NCBI RefSeq assembly: GCF_000143415.4
Contig: NW_003314419.1
Coordinates: forward strand, 83,715-147,714
Direction: 5' to 3'
Origin: Selaginella moellendorffii
Lineage: Eukaryota; Streptophyta; Lycopodiopsida; Selaginellales; Selaginellaceae
Length of the DNA stretch: 64,000 nucleotides
This document shows positions 14,351 to 26,829 of this stretch, one piece after another. Under the pieces are notes generated by a model. It worked only from the letters and a program-made list of their open reading frames with translations, was not told the DNA's origin and ran no database searches. The position numbers and the translations under genes are program-made. Positions within the stretch are counted from its first letter, which is position 1, and each line of letters starts with the position of its first letter.

Positions 14351-17300
14351 CTACTCATGATCCCTTTGTATGAAGCATTTTAACCGCTGCACATGCACAA
14401 TCTCCGGAGGATCGGCCTGTTGAACGTCATGCCGAACCTCATAAACTTGTGGTCCAACTTGCCGCAACACCCGATACGGTCCTTTCCACTGCGCAAGGAG
14501 CCCCTTAGATAAACCACGTACCGTAAGATGGGGAAAACAGACTAACACCAAATCATCCACTTTGTACTCCGCAGGTGGACGATGATGGGAATTGTAGTGC
14601 CATTGTTGTCCCACTTGTACACGGCCTAAGTGTTCAGCAGACTCTGCTCGGACAAGTGGAAGAATGTTTGTCAAATATTGATTCCATGACCTAGCATCAG
14701 GAGCTCGTGGCAATCGCGAAGGTAAACCCAGCTCTGTTGGTAATATTAGATCATGATCATATAGAAGTTTATATGGTGAAGCACCAACAGAACTCTGCAC
14801 CCTTGTGACATAGGCATACCGAAGAGACGGCAAATAACCATCCCAATCCGAATGTTGAAAGTTCACATACTTCGCAATCATCCCTTTGAATGTCCGAACG
14901 AGCCGTTCCACCAGACCGTCTGATTGTGGATGATAAACACTCGTAAAAGTGTGGTGTATCCCCAACCGAGATGTCAAAACATGAAATACCTCAGCTATAA
15001 ATGCAGGACCATTATCCAAAAGAATCCGCTCTAGACAAGAATGCTGGAACACCACTCGATTGAGGAGGAAGTATCCAATAGCAGTTGCAGAGGCACTAGC
15101 AAGAGCACCAACTTCCACCCAACAAGTCAAGTAGTCAGAAGCAATAATAACATACTCATTGCCAGTAGTCGATCGTGGAAAAGGTCCCATAACATCAAAC
15201 GCCACCAACTCAAACGGACGAGAAGCTGCAATTGACTCTAACCGTCCTTCCGCAGCACAAGGGGGAGTATTACGAGCTTGGCACTAAACGCAGCTACGCA
15301 CATACTGGATAATATCACGTCGCATCTCTGGCCAATAGAAAGATTTGCGCAGCTTCTCGGTGACACGACGGTGTCCCATATGCCCACCTAGAACAGGAGA
15401 ATCATGGTAGGCATGGAGAAACCGCGGAATAAACACCGAAGGCACCACCAGCCGTAAATGATCATCAGGATCCGTCCCCACAAAATAAAGAAGGCCATCT
15501 TCAAGGCGATATTGAGAATGTAAATGCCGGAAAGGTAAGTCATCAGCAAGTGATGCAAGATTCTCAAACCCATCTCGAAGCCTTCAAATCCACGGCTCAA
15601 TCTTTTGAGCCTCGTGAACCTCATCAAGAGAAGGTGGATCTTGCTCTGCGCCCTGTGGACACTGAACATCAAGGACAGCAACCACTAATGGCACAGAATC
15701 CTCATCTAGAAAAAATCCACAGATGCTGGAACAACAAGTTTGTCAGAAACATGAGAAGTGAGTGGAGAAGGAAGAGGAGCTCGAGAAAGGGCATCAGCAT
15801 CAGCCATAGAACTCCCTGGGTGATGAACAACATCAAAATCATATATCTAAAGCTTCAAAGCCCATCGAGCCGTATGACCAACCAGGTTCTTCCGCTTCAA
15901 TAATGAAGTAACAGCAGCATGGTCACCTTCAAGTAACATCCAAGAACCATGTAGATATGCATGAAGTTTCTCAAAACCCCAGACTGCTACTAAACACTCC
16001 TTCTCCGTCGTGGAGTAGTTCATCTCCGCTGGTTGTAATGTACAGCTTATGTATGCAATGGGATAGCCCTGACCAGGCACACTCGAGCTCTCTTGCATCA
16101 ACACACCTCCAAGACCAATGTCAGAAGCATCCACGCGCAAAATAAAAGGTCGAGTGTAGATAGGATATGCCAAAACCGAAGGAGTCGTCAATAGCTCTTT
16201 GAGATTCACGAACACCCGCTCACAATCTGGAGACCAGATGAAAGATGACGTTGATAACTTCAGCAACGCTCGCAATGGTGTAGTGCGATCGGAAAGATGA
16301 TCCACAAAACGACTGAGATACTGCACCTTACCCAAAAAGCGCTGCACATCATTCACACACTTCGGAGTAGGGAACTTTAGAACAGCCACAAGTTTGTCAG
16401 GATCAACTTGCAAACCCTCACGAGAAATACGGTACCCAAGATAAGTTGTGTCCTTGGACCCAAACACGCACTTTGACCACTTCAGCTTTAAACCAACGTC
16501 ACATAGCCAATCCAACACTTTACAAACATCACGAACGTGCTCCTCCCATGTCCCCTCTGAGTGGATCAAGACATCATCAATGAAGTTAGCTGTCACCTCC
16601 GGCATATCGCAAAGAACCTCGTCCATCATCTGCTGAAAAGTTGCTGAAACATTGTTCAAACCAAGCGGCATCACCAAGAACTCGTACAAACTAGATGGTG
16701 TACGAAAAGCAGTCTTAGGAATATCTTTTTCGGCCATCGGTACTTGCCAATACCCAGAAGCAAGATCTAGCTTGGTGAACCAACGACTTCGCCCCAGACG
16801 ATCCAAGAGATCAGCAGTGTGAGGAAGAGGGTACACGTCTAGGATCGTCACTTCATTTAACGGACAATAGTCGATGCAGAAACGAATACTTCCATCAGGC
16901 TTCGTCACAAGATGAGGTTCACATGCCCAAAGACTCCACGACTTTCGAATAACACCCTTCTCCAACATCTCCTTGATGTTTGCATATAAAATCTTGATCT
17001 CCTTGGGTGACTGACGACGAATAAGCACCTTGATTGGACGAGCATCCCCGGTTGGAATGGGATGACGTGTGGCAATCTTGGCCCCAGACGATAGGTCAAA
17101 TTCAAAGAGATCAGAATACTCCTTCATGAGCTGGTCAACAGCTGCAACACAAAGATCATCGGAGGGATTGGAAAAGAGAAGAGTGGAACAAGTTGGAAAT
17201 ACAAGAGGAAACAGTGGGGGAACAAAAGTAATGGAAGTAGAGGTAGAAGTAGAGGGACGAAGAGGTACGGAAGTGAGAGGAATGGATGAAACATAAGGAA

Positions 17301-17649
17301 GTATGAGACAAGGGGAAGAAGCCTCAAAGTCACACTTGGCATGATTGCGCTGCAACCAATCCATACCAAGAAGGAGGTCAAAAGCTTGACTCGGCACCAC
17401 CCGCAATGATTGCAACTCAAGCTCGAGATCACCCACACGCACAACTAGGTCCGCCTCATCTCGTGCACATGCATGTGTACGGCCGTTGCCATAAAGAATG
17501 AAAACTGGATCCGCTGCACGACGCAAGTGTAGACGACAATGTGTGGCAACAGGTCGAGCAATAGAAGATAAACTCAAACATATATCAACCAACACGGAGA
17601 GAAGAATAGGAGACCTCTTGTTATAAAAACGAGCTTGGAAAGTAAACAC
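14351..17649 (-). pseudogene. pol polyprotein of Ty3/gypsy element 1 (broken)
   Basis: The reading frame 17649-15847 carries the protease region, reverse transcriptase with the FIDD catalytic box in place of YVDD, and RNase H. The protease has DIC where DTG or DSG is expected. A TAG stop ends this frame inside the RNase H region at 15847, and the frame shifts before 15481. The frame 15481-14351 holds the integrase: an HHCC zinc finger interrupted by TAG between its two cysteines, then the catalytic core with Asp in VAFDVMGP, Asp in LLDNGPAF and Glu in GLVERLV (15208-14351). The C-terminus ends in a GPYRVLRQVG-type region, and I see no chromodomain. The mutated protease triad and the stops mean that it cannot be active. 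Confidence 0.9.
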
Positions 17650-17738
17650 TGGATGAACCGGTGCTGAGTGAACCCCTTAATGATACTCCCGAAAGAAAGA
17701 TGGAGGGGTCACTAACTTATTCGCGCAAGGTCCCTCCA

Positions 17739-18661
17739 TTACTCGCGCGACTCCTCGTTTCCCGAATGCACGTCGGTATCCAAACCTTCCACCGCAGCAG
17801 CACCAACAGGACGTTGCTGACGCCAAGGTCTCCACTCAGGAAATGGAGGTCGCCAATCCGGAAAGCGCCGACAATGCTGATAAGTATGACCAACTTCATC
17901 ACACGCACAGCAACGAACATCATGGCCACGACCACGTCCTCGCCCTTGTCCTTGGACTCGAGTAGTAGCAGCATCAACCTCCATGGGAACAGGACCATCA
18001 CTCATAGGAAGTGGAGCTGAAGGACGTGTAGCAAGAAGTGGAAGAGGCGACGTCTCATAACGTTGTGCCAAGCGAAGAGCATCGTCAAGAGTGGCAGGAG
18101 CAAGTGCATGCACAAGTCCGACAAGATCTTGACAAAGTGCTGGCCACAACATTCCTAGCTTGATCCGCTCCGACATATTTGGCTCCGCACGAAGCAAAAG
18201 ACTTCGGAAACGAACGCTAAATTGCATCACCGACTCAGATGGCCCTTGGCGAATTGTTGGAAGGCATCATCACAATCGTTGGCTTGTCCGAAGGCGCGTT
18301 TGAAGATGTCCGAAAGAACACTCCAATCGCCACGAGTGGCTGCGCTCAATCCATTGTACCACTGCAATGCCGTCCCTTGGAGACATGTGGGGAACTCACA
18401 CAAACGTCGAGCATCATCCCAAGAATGATATGTGGCAATCACCGTGAAGTGATCGAACCAATGGTACATATCATCCCCAGGATTCCCACAAAAGAACTCC
18501 GGCCGAACGCGAGGATTGGCACCAAGAGCAGGAGGAGTTGTACCATGTGCCGTGAACGCCGCCATCAATTGAGTTTGGTTGTTCAATTGCAAGCACATAG
18601 CATCAAGCAATTGAACCAACTATTGCTCTAGAGTCAAAGGAGGAGATTGCGGATCGGCCAT
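17739..18661 (-). pseudogene. gag of Ty3/gypsy element 1 (broken)
   Basis: The start codon at 18661 opens a capsid-like protein. A TAG codon lies within its first 15 codons, and a frameshift follows near 18240. The second half contains an arginine- and glycine-rich linker and one CCHC zinc knuckle (CCACDEVGHTYQHC, near 17900), which binds retrotransposon RNA in this family. It lies directly inside the 5' LTR. Confidence 0.85.
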
Positions 18662-18894
18662 GAAGATGAATGAAAAAGAAAGAGCAAAAGAAGAGAAATG
18701 ACAAAAAGCTGGAAAGAAATGGTAGATCTAGACAATGCAAAAAGCTAGATCTAAACTAAAATCTTGAAAGGAAAGAACAAAAGAAAGGAAATGGAAAAAG
18801 CTAGATCTAGGCAATGCAAAAGCTAGATCTAAACCGAAATCCCAAATCCAAGCACTCCCCAGGGACAATCAAAGGTGCCCCTCAACTCCACCAA

Positions 18895-19060
18895 TGTGAG
18901 TGAGGAAAGGGAATACAGAAATGTGCATATCAATTAGCCCAAAAACCCTAGCTTATATACAGGAGCGAGTGGTCCGGATTGAAACCAATCCAACGGCTAC
19001 CAAAATCCCACTATGCTAATATTAGTATACGGCATCGTAGCCATACACTTGGCCCTCACA
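18895..19060 (-). repeat. 5' LTR of Ty3/gypsy element 1
   Basis: 166-bp partner of the LTR at 14075-14240, with the same TGTGAG and CTCACA ends. It is followed on the element's coding strand by the putative primer-binding site and then gag. The promoter of the element would lie here. Confidence 0.93.
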
Positions 19061-19250
19061 TAATGAATTAAAAATATTTGTAAACAGCTGATTTACAATC
19101 TACTCCAAAAGGTTATGAGTGGTTTGGCACAGTGGGGCGAAGCAGATCCAGAAGAAGCTCACAGAGATCCACTAGAGAACTGCTTTGCAAGTCCAAAGGC
19201 CAATAATTTCTATGAGTGGGTCTCCACAATCGTCAGTCCATCACATAGAC

Positions 19251-19693
19251 TTCTTAGCTCAATTCTCAACTTTTGAAGAAATTCTTCTTGATCTCATAGG
19301 ATCCCTTTATAAGGTCAACATTAGCATCCCCAGCGATTATTCATTAAAGCCTCTCAAGATAATGTGGAAAGGAGGAAGAATTCAAAGATCTTATCTCTCG
19401 TTGGAAAATGTAGGTGGTGTTTAAAATGTGAATCTATCACTGCAACATTCATCCTAGTGGACAGATCTTCTTGAAAACTCTCAAGGAGAATTAAAGTCCA
19501 GCTCTTACAATTTCCAAAGTTTTGTTTCAATTTGTGCATTGCTGGGTGAGCCAGATCCTTGTGAGTTTTCTCTTTGTTTTTCTTGAACTTATTTCCATGT
19601 AGTTGATCCTTTGGTGGGAAGTATAACCTGTGAATATTTGTCCAAAATGCTGGTAGCATCTGACCATGTTGTGATCGACGGGGGGCCAAATCT
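19251..19693. repeat. Direct duplicate of 12533-12974 (copy 2)
   Basis: Nearly identical to 12533-12974. Beyond 19693 this copy continues on the minus strand into a frame containing EKLVMNAKMDLALQLIQHEK (about 19830-19770), which is missing from copy 1. This copy is therefore the more complete one. The family is not recognised. Confidence 0.7.
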
Positions 19694-21688
19694 TCTTGAA
19701 CATGTGAGAAACAAATTGAACTTTGTGGACAGCTCCATGGCCTTGTAGTAATGTAGCAAGCTCTCGGGCTTCTCATGCTGTATAAGCTGCAATGCAAGGT
19801 CCATCTTTGCATTCATCACCAGCTTCTCCACTCCAGGGACTCAGTCATAGGCAGCAATGGTGATCTTCAATTCTTCTCCAGACAGTCTTTTTGAGTAGTT
19901 GATGTGATTGTGCCACCTTCATCAAGAGCAGCAACTTAAACTCAAGAAAGTTCCTTAGAGAAGACAAAAAAAAAAAACAAACCTTAGCACTCGAGCTCTA
20001 GGCAAGAGCTCTCAATGGCACGTTGCAAGCTTTGCTATGGCGGTTATGACAAAAAATAGCAGCCGGGACTGGGCCGGGATGGCAGAAGTTTTATGCCTGG
20101 ATGTTTGTGAAGATTAGACACAACATAAACAGTGAGAATTTTCGATTACCATAAGAAGAGGTTTTTGTAGAGAACCAACTCCAAAGTTTCAAAGAGCTCT
20201 CTTACACCATCCTTGAAACAAGTACCACCACCCCCATGGTCTCCAACCACTCAGCATAGTTGCAAAGGAAGCTCAGTCTAGTAAATGTAATAGAAGTTTA
20301 ACACTCAAACATTGTGAAATCCATCTTACTTTACTGTCACTTGTTTGAGGTTGACTGGTGATGGGCTTCTGCAATGTTTTTACTTCTTTTGGGATAACAA
20401 CTTCAAATAGATAAGAAAGGCTTACCTTCAAAGAGCAATGAATTGAGGAGATTTCTTGAAGAAAGTGTGCACAAACTGACAACACGTTTGTTGGACCTGA
20501 TTTAAGACATGAGTCAGCTTATGAGTAAACTAATCTTGCTTACCTCAATTGAAAATGCCTTATCCGGAAACATGGCTTTGATTCTGAAGAAGACCATAGG
20601 TAAAAGAGTGCAGAGTAGTGCTAAACATACAAAGAGCAGCGGATTAAATGCAAAGGTTTGGAACTTACAATCGCTCATATCTTGCAATGCAACGTTGAAA
20701 TAGACTTGCAAAAGTTGCGGGATAAATTTTAGAGCATGTACCCCATTGCTGCTTCCAACGTAGCCTTCATTCCAGGATACAACCAATGATGTTCCTGCAA
20801 GATGGACCTTTGTAACCTTAAAAGTGATATAGTCACTTCTTGTTAATGCTGAGCCTTCATTTTCATCTTTCAAGAGGTCTGAAAACAAATCATCTTCTTC
20901 GTAATATAAGCTTCTTCCAGAGCCTTCTTTGCTAGAATCGTTGCCCCCACCAATGAAAGTTCCCGTGTAAGTCAATGCTCAAAGTGCCTAAAAAAAGATG
21001 CCTCGAGATAAACAAATCACAAATGTTAATGAGCATATCACCTCAAGTGCTGGGTTATTTTGAATGTTTCCTGTGTTTCTGTGCAAAGATCCAGTGCATT
21101 GTTCTAGACTCTGACCAAAACTGCATAAAAGCTTCACATGCTTCAACATCAGAAATCGAGTCATGTCTCGGAAATACTCACTTGGCAGATACAGAAGAGC
21201 CAAGAACAGTTGCAAAATTGACAACTGCAAAACTCATAAACCTAGACATCATCTTCTTGAAGCCAATTGTCATGTATGCTTGACGGTGGCAGTGCTTGCC
21301 TTTTGTTTGAAGCATCAGAGAGCTTCAAGAAACTTAATCTCCAATGTGTATGACTGTAATACATTCCAAGCAAGGTTGTCAGTAATCTAGAGAAGAAGAA
21401 AAGAGAATACAGATGTTTGCCAGGGAGCTAAAAGCATAAAAAATAGAAAACTCACCTCTTCAGTCACTGCCACTTGGCTCGCTATTCTCAACACTGAGAA
21501 CTTGCCAGTGGATAGATGGACTTGCTGAGGTTAAGCCTGTGCAAGTCAACCAAGGTAGCTTGACAAACAAAATGTGAAAGCTTTTTACCTCAAACTTAAG
21601 AGTGCCATACCATTGTTTGGCATGAAGAACTGGAAGAAATCAGCTTGACTGAGGAAGACAATATTCAGTTTGCAGCGAACTTGACAAG
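19694..21688. other. Region with unrecognised spliced-gene-like fragments on the minus strand
   Basis: Several minus-strand stretches look like exons: about 21230-20990, 20975-20660 (containing LVVSWNEGYVGSS), 20620-20560 and 20510-20270. They are separated by GT...AG intervals of 40-90 bp. I cannot connect them into one open protein, and I do not recognise the family. Decayed remains of a gene, perhaps the same one as in the duplicate at 19251-19830, are the likeliest reading. Confidence 0.35.
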
Positions 21689-22215
21689 ATGGTGTGTAGT
21701 GAGCTGCTTCCGTTAGAGGTAGTGCCGAGCTTGGCATATAGCAGCAGAGATAGATTCAAGCAACCTCTTCAAGTGAATTATTGCAATCTCTCGACCAAGC
21801 TGAATAGCAAAGTAGAGGATCTGTTAGTTGCAAAGAGCAAGGAAGGAAGTCTGGATTACCATGTCAATGTAGGCTATGCCATCAAGACTTTCAGGGAGGA
21901 GCTGCCTGTTCTGTTCCATGGAGATCTGAGCTATCAGATATACAGGAGAATGAAGTAAACATAGAGTGGCTTATCTTGTATGGTGCAGAGAGGACATCTC
22001 TTTCAGAGATCCAGTAAACTGCTTTCACAGACTTACAAGTGTATTATACAGGTGCTCCGGCTGAATGGTAGAATGCTTTTCAAGTTGATGGTCTGTTCAT
22101 GATTCCACAAGTGCTGTGGGAAGCCAGAGGTCTCTTTGACGGCATCTTTGAGTACAAATTGGACAGTAAAGGAAAGATTCATGAGCACAAAGTATATAAC
22201 GTAAGAACCAATGCA
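21689..22215 (+). pseudogene. DUF2358 family (NTF2-like, plastid-type) pseudogene
   Basis: DUF2358 proteins are small plant and cyanobacterial proteins of unknown function with an NTF2-like fold; many plant members carry a plastid transit peptide. The first frame (21689-21945) ends in the family block AIKTFREELPVLFHGDLSYQ. A possible 35-bp intron leads to DISFRDPVNCFHRLTSVLYR near 21990-22050. LRLNGRMLFK follows in another frame. VLWEARGLFDGIFEYKLDS and GKIHEHKVYNV then appear near 22110-22200 in a third arrangement. About 20-30 expected residues between FK and VLWE are missing. The frame changes and the deletion make this a dead copy. Confidence 0.7.
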
Positions 22216-22402
22216 ATCATGCAGCGAACCTCATGGTGTGCAGCCGCGGTGATAAGCTCTCCTGGAAAAATGCATTGAAAAAAACTATAAAAACACGTTT
22301 CACCCTCAACTGTTTTTTTGCCATGTGTTTTCATCTCCACCATTAAGCTTTAAAAGAATCTCGATTGAATATGTCGCCTTTACTCTTTTAAATATAGAAG
22401 GA

Positions 22403-22700
22403 CTAGCAGAGACCCCAGCTCCGCTGGGAGATATAACATACCCAAGATAAATAGATCTTCTTTTCTTATTTTAGAATGTTAGAAATTTTTATTGTATAAA
22501 TGTTAAATTTATCTCAACTTTGCTACTATTCATCTCCAGAGTAATACTTTGCTCTAATAATGCATGTGTTGGGAAGATAAAATCATTTTTTTATCATCAT
22601 GAAATTTAAATTTGAATTTGTTTTTATTGCCTTTTCAAAAAAATGCACAACCCTAAACACATCCACAAGATTGCTGCCAACCTTTAAAAAAATTTGAGTT
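22403..22700 (-). repeat. Palindrome-ended repeat arm (copy f)
   Basis: CTAG at 22403-22406 is followed by 7 nt and the perfect palindrome CCCAGC-TCC-GCTGGG (22414-22428). The next ~270 bp match the inverted-repeat arms of the element at 10661-11590 and the arm near 40080-40170. No inverted partner was found close by. Confidence 0.6.
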
Positions 22701-24550
22701 TTCACAAAATCAAAGAATTATACCAAAGAATAATAGGTTTTATAACTGGTTTGGTGAAGTTATAAATTTAATTATGTACTGAGTTAACTTCTTTATTACC
22801 TGAATTGTAATGATGCCTTTAAAATTCATAGTTTACTAAAGAATAATAGAATTTCTATTATGTATCTCGTTTTTCATTTAAAAACATACATAAGCAAATT
22901 TACCCAGATTTCTACCACATTTATATTAAACCTCATAAACTGGCAATAGAGAATAGTTCTAGACATATTGAGAAATTATAAATTGACCAAACCTAAGAAA
23001 TGTAAAATAGTTACTTGCAACATAAGAAGATAATGTAATTTTTCTATAAAAGTTTTAATTATAGTTATATGGTGAGTGAGAACCACCAAATTCTTTATAA
23101 ATTTTTATACATGAAAGAAAAACTGTCCCTTATTTGCTATTACTTGTGCCAAAGTTTTGTTTTATTTGGGTATGTATAAAGGATCTAAAAAGTTTCTGGT
23201 GCTTCTTTTTTACTTTTTTGCTAGTGTATTGACAGGATTTTATATTTATATAATAAATAAATAATCTCAAAGGCTAATTGTGCCAATGTAGAAATAATAC
23301 TGTCCCATGACAAATCATGGAAGATGAGGAAAGATAAAGTAAAATATCAAAACTCTAGTTTACCATCCACCTGGAGATATAAAAAAATTTAATATTAATA
23401 CTATTATGTATTTCAAAAGAGTAGGAACATCTTTATATTTTATTTCTTGCTTCAAATACCACATCCATTATCTGGTTCTGAACTATAACCTTATACAAGC
23501 CTAATATGAAATTCTTATATTTTAATATTCAAATTCACTACTTGAGCTCTGCATTATTATTAAACTCACTAAGTAAGTTTATACAAATTGCTACCATATT
23601 TATATTAAACCTCACGGAAATAGAGAATGGTTCTTGGTATCTAATAAGTATAAACTATCTCATATACATACAAATATGAACTCCATTTCATAGTAATATC
23701 TGAAAAAATATCTACCTCTTATATATTTTCTATTAATCTTCTTGCTCATAACATTATTTAATTTTTCAGCATCTTTACATAGGTTTTATCTTTAGTTAAA
23801 ATACTGACGCATAGTTTATATAAATAATTTGTTATTGCTCTAGATTTTCTCTGCAATTGTAATATGTCAATCCCTGAGAGTTGTTACCTAAGCATGACTA
23901 AAATATCCAGTTTTTTCATAAGGGTAAATTAAGTTTAAATAAAATACAGAAGTTAATTGTTTCCAAATAGAGCACAATTATGTGTCATATTTGCAAGATC
24001 CTCTGGAAAAGATAGAGAATAATTTTTTTTAAAATATAAAATATTAATACACCTCAAAGACCTTTCCAACCAGAACATGCTTTAGTATTAGATCAAGAAT
24101 GTGTAATACATTTTGCAACACTAAGATTATTATGAAAATTAAATAATGAAGAGACAAAATACTTGTGAAAGAAAAACGTAAAATAAGGAGAAGGAAAGCT
24201 TTTAGAAATACAAGTTTAAAATACTAAAAAGTCTGATTTATATGAACTTCTTAGTAAAAGTGATTAGGCTATAATGTAGTACAATAGCTCTCAATTAAAT
24301 ATCCAGATTGATAGGAATAATGTTGAAAATAATAAACCATACTTCATTAATATTATAATTAGGTGATATCATGCTAGTAAGCTCTATATGCATTTCAAAC
24401 ACATTAAAATTTTTTAAAACTTTTAACAATTTTCATAAAGATTGTCTCTAGCCAAACATTAAAAATCATATATCACTAAAAATCTTGAAACTTTAATTTT
24501 ATAAATACCATAATAATTAATTTTGCAATACTACTTATTATTTAGCAAAT
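22701..24550. other. AT-rich non-coding stretch
   Basis: About 1.85 kb of strongly AT-rich sequence without a supported gene, RNA or tandem repeat. It is probably the interior of the repeat that begins at 22403. Confidence 0.4.
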
Positions 24551-24555
24551 AATAT

Positions 24556-24980
24556 TGAAAAATCCTGGCATCTCTAAACTGGGATGAAAACGTCCACACG
24601 AGATCTTCCTAGGAGTTTCAAATCTAATCTAGTCCCTAAATCTAAAACTACATTACGAGAAGAATCCACTTACCTACTTGTGCCAAGCCAAATAAAGACT
24701 GTGAACATGTGCTTGAAGGTGCTAGTGCCACGCCTTTGATCCTTTGAAGGCGGTGGGTAAGTAAGACATTGCCATTGCCATGAAGAGCCAAAGAGATAGG
24801 CAAAATGACAATGTATTGCAATGTATTTTGTACTAGGGATAAGTCTAAAAACATTCTAAATCTTACTTTTATAGTCGCTACTGCTCACATCAAGGTTAGG
24901 AATACAGTCTTAACCTTAAACCTCTCAAGTTTGTGTTCCTAAGCTTGAACTTCTGAGCTTGTTTTTTTTCTCTTTCTCCA
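24556..24980 (-). repeat. 3' LTR of Ty3/gypsy element 2
   Basis: 425 bp starting TGAAAAATCCTGG and ending CTCTTTCTCCA. It is the partner of 34875-35299, with the target duplication AATAT immediately to its left. Confidence 0.93.
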
Positions 24981-24984
24981 CTCT

Positions 24985-26805
24985 CCCATGACTGTCTTGT
25001 GCTGCATCCTACAATCACTGCTCCATTGCTGCATCCTGGGTAGTCGTTCCCTTATGTGGTTCCTCCTCCTCTTCATAAGTCTGAGCTGCTTCCTCAAGCG
25101 CGCGAATTCTTTCTTTTGCTGTGAGCAGCTCCTTGTTGAGCCTTGCATTTTCCTACTCGTACTGCTGCGCAAGATCAAAGGATTCCTTACAGGATTTTGG
25201 AGTCGGGATTCCATGACTGCGAATGCTCTTGATGGCGGCGTTTAGCTGCTTGAATCCATCCTCGAGTTTGGAAAGGTGCTGTTCTGTCGGCTTGATGAAC
25301 GTCTTCTCGTAGAAGCTCTCGATGCCTTCATGAGTGTACACGGCAAGCTTTGAGTCATGATATTGCTGGAGGAAGTTGTTGGGGAGCTTGTTGCCATGAC
25401 TGCTGCGATCCTGCTCCTCACGGTCTCGTTTCTCCGGTGTGTAGCGGCGTGGAGGGCGGTTGTGGAGGTGTCGCTCTGCTCCATCCTGCTGTCCATGGTT
25501 GTCCATCTCGTCAGCTTCGTCAATTGGTGAGAGCCTGTGACTTGCTTCGTCAAAACCTTTCTCGTTGTCCTTGGCTGTGGTGGTTATCACAACCGTTTCG
25601 GGCTCAAGGTTACAGTCCTGTGTTGCTGACTCAAGACTGCAAACTTGAGCCTCCAGGAGCTGCTTTGGATCAGCTTTGTCGATTGGAGTGCTTTTGTCTT
25701 GAGCGTGTATCTGTGGCGGTGGAATGTCCTGCGTGTGATCCACTGGGTTGTCTTCGTCATGGGGTGGTTCCTCTTGCGTGTTTTCGCGCTCCACAAGTCC
25801 CTGCTCCTTTGGAGTTTCCTTCTGGAATTCTCCTTATTCGTCTTGAACTTCCACTCGTTTTTCCTGTGCCTCCTCCTGGTCGTCCACATCTTCTACTTGA
25901 TTTTCCTGCGCCTCCTCCTGGTCGTCTTGCTCCTCATCCTCTTTTTCCTGTGCCTCGCTCCCGTCGCTATGGTCGTGCTTCTCCTTCACTGCTTTCACCT
26001 GGGCGTGAGGGACGATCACCAATGCTCTGTCATTGTTGACTGACAAAGCCTCAATATATGGGAACAATGTTGTTGTAATTTTCTTCTTACCCTCCAGTGC
26101 ATTGTAAACCTGTGAGAGTTCCTTATGGAACTTGGTGTAAACGTATGCTCCCAAGTCGACCTGGACTCCATTGTTCAGGTCCTCGTAGATGAAGGCAATG
26201 TTCTTGCTCACTGATGTTGCTGTGCGTCGAAATTCCAATGTCGCGAGAAGGAATTTAAAAATCCCTCAGAATTTTTCCTTCACATTGGAGAGCTGCAGAG
26301 ACGCTACTGTCTTGTAATTTGCTGCATGCTTCATGATCTCTGGATCAATGGCTCTGTCTCGCGGAGCTATCACTCGCTTTCCCCTATTCGGTAGCTGAAG
26401 AGTTTTGGCAAAGTCTTCTTCTTCAATCGTGATTTTTCCGCGCGCAAAATCGATAATCTTCCTCTCGATTCCCTGCTGGTCAGTGCTTGTCATAGCTGTC
26501 ATCAGGACCGAAAAACCATAGAGTTGATGCTTTCGCAGCCACGCATCAAGAGTCTCATCACGAGACCATACCGGATTGCCCACTTGGAAAACCGTGCATA
26601 CCTTGTTCTCCTCATCAGAGAGATCTATCGGTTCTTCCTCTTCCCGTGGATGGCATGGAGCCCTTGACCCAACTCTAGTCCTCATTGAAGCTATGCTTTC
26701 ACCAGACCAAGAATTGCTGCACCCTTGATCATTGTTTGCCCCTAGTGGGCTCCCTTTTTCCTGATGCACTGTCGCCCGGAACTCTTTTCTTCTCTTAGCC
26801 GCCAA
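24985..26805 (-). pseudogene. Extra open region downstream of integrase in element 2
   Basis: Three sense-strand frames (26805-26266, 26238-25834, 25794-25153, continuing to about 24990) line up as one former protein of about 600 residues, broken by a few stops and at least one frame change. The N-terminal part contains LDAWLRKHQLYGFSVLMTAM and IDFARGKITIEEEDFAKTL. The middle is an acidic, glutamine- and glutamate-rich stretch with repeated DDQEEAQE units. The C-terminal part is a probable coiled coil (ENARLNKELLTAKERIRALE). I do not recognise a known domain. Ty3/gypsy elements with extra frames at this position are known, but this product has no function that I can name. Confidence 0.6.
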
Positions 26806-26829
26806 GATTAGGGTTAGGTCCCATTCTTG

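Larger units (their letters stand above)
14075..19060 (-). mobile_element. Ty3/gypsy LTR retrotransposon 1, defective, 4986 bp
   Basis: The element is bounded by two 166-bp LTRs that start TGTGAG and end CTCACA. It is flanked by the 4-bp target duplication TAAT (14071-14074 and 19061-19064). Its genes read on the minus strand in the order gag, protease, reverse transcriptase, RNase H, integrase, which defines Ty3/gypsy. A primer-binding candidate TGGTGGAGTTGAGGGG begins one base inside the 5' LTR (18894 downward). Several nonsense codons and at least two frameshifts make it inactive. The LTRs differ at 7 of 166 sites by eye, so the insertion is not recent. Confidence 0.93.

Noticed and set aside
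25350-26043. Cysteine- and leucine-rich plus-strand frames opposite the extra ORF of element 2
   Set aside because: Shadows of the acidic minus-strand coding sequence; low-complexity composition and no recognisable domain.
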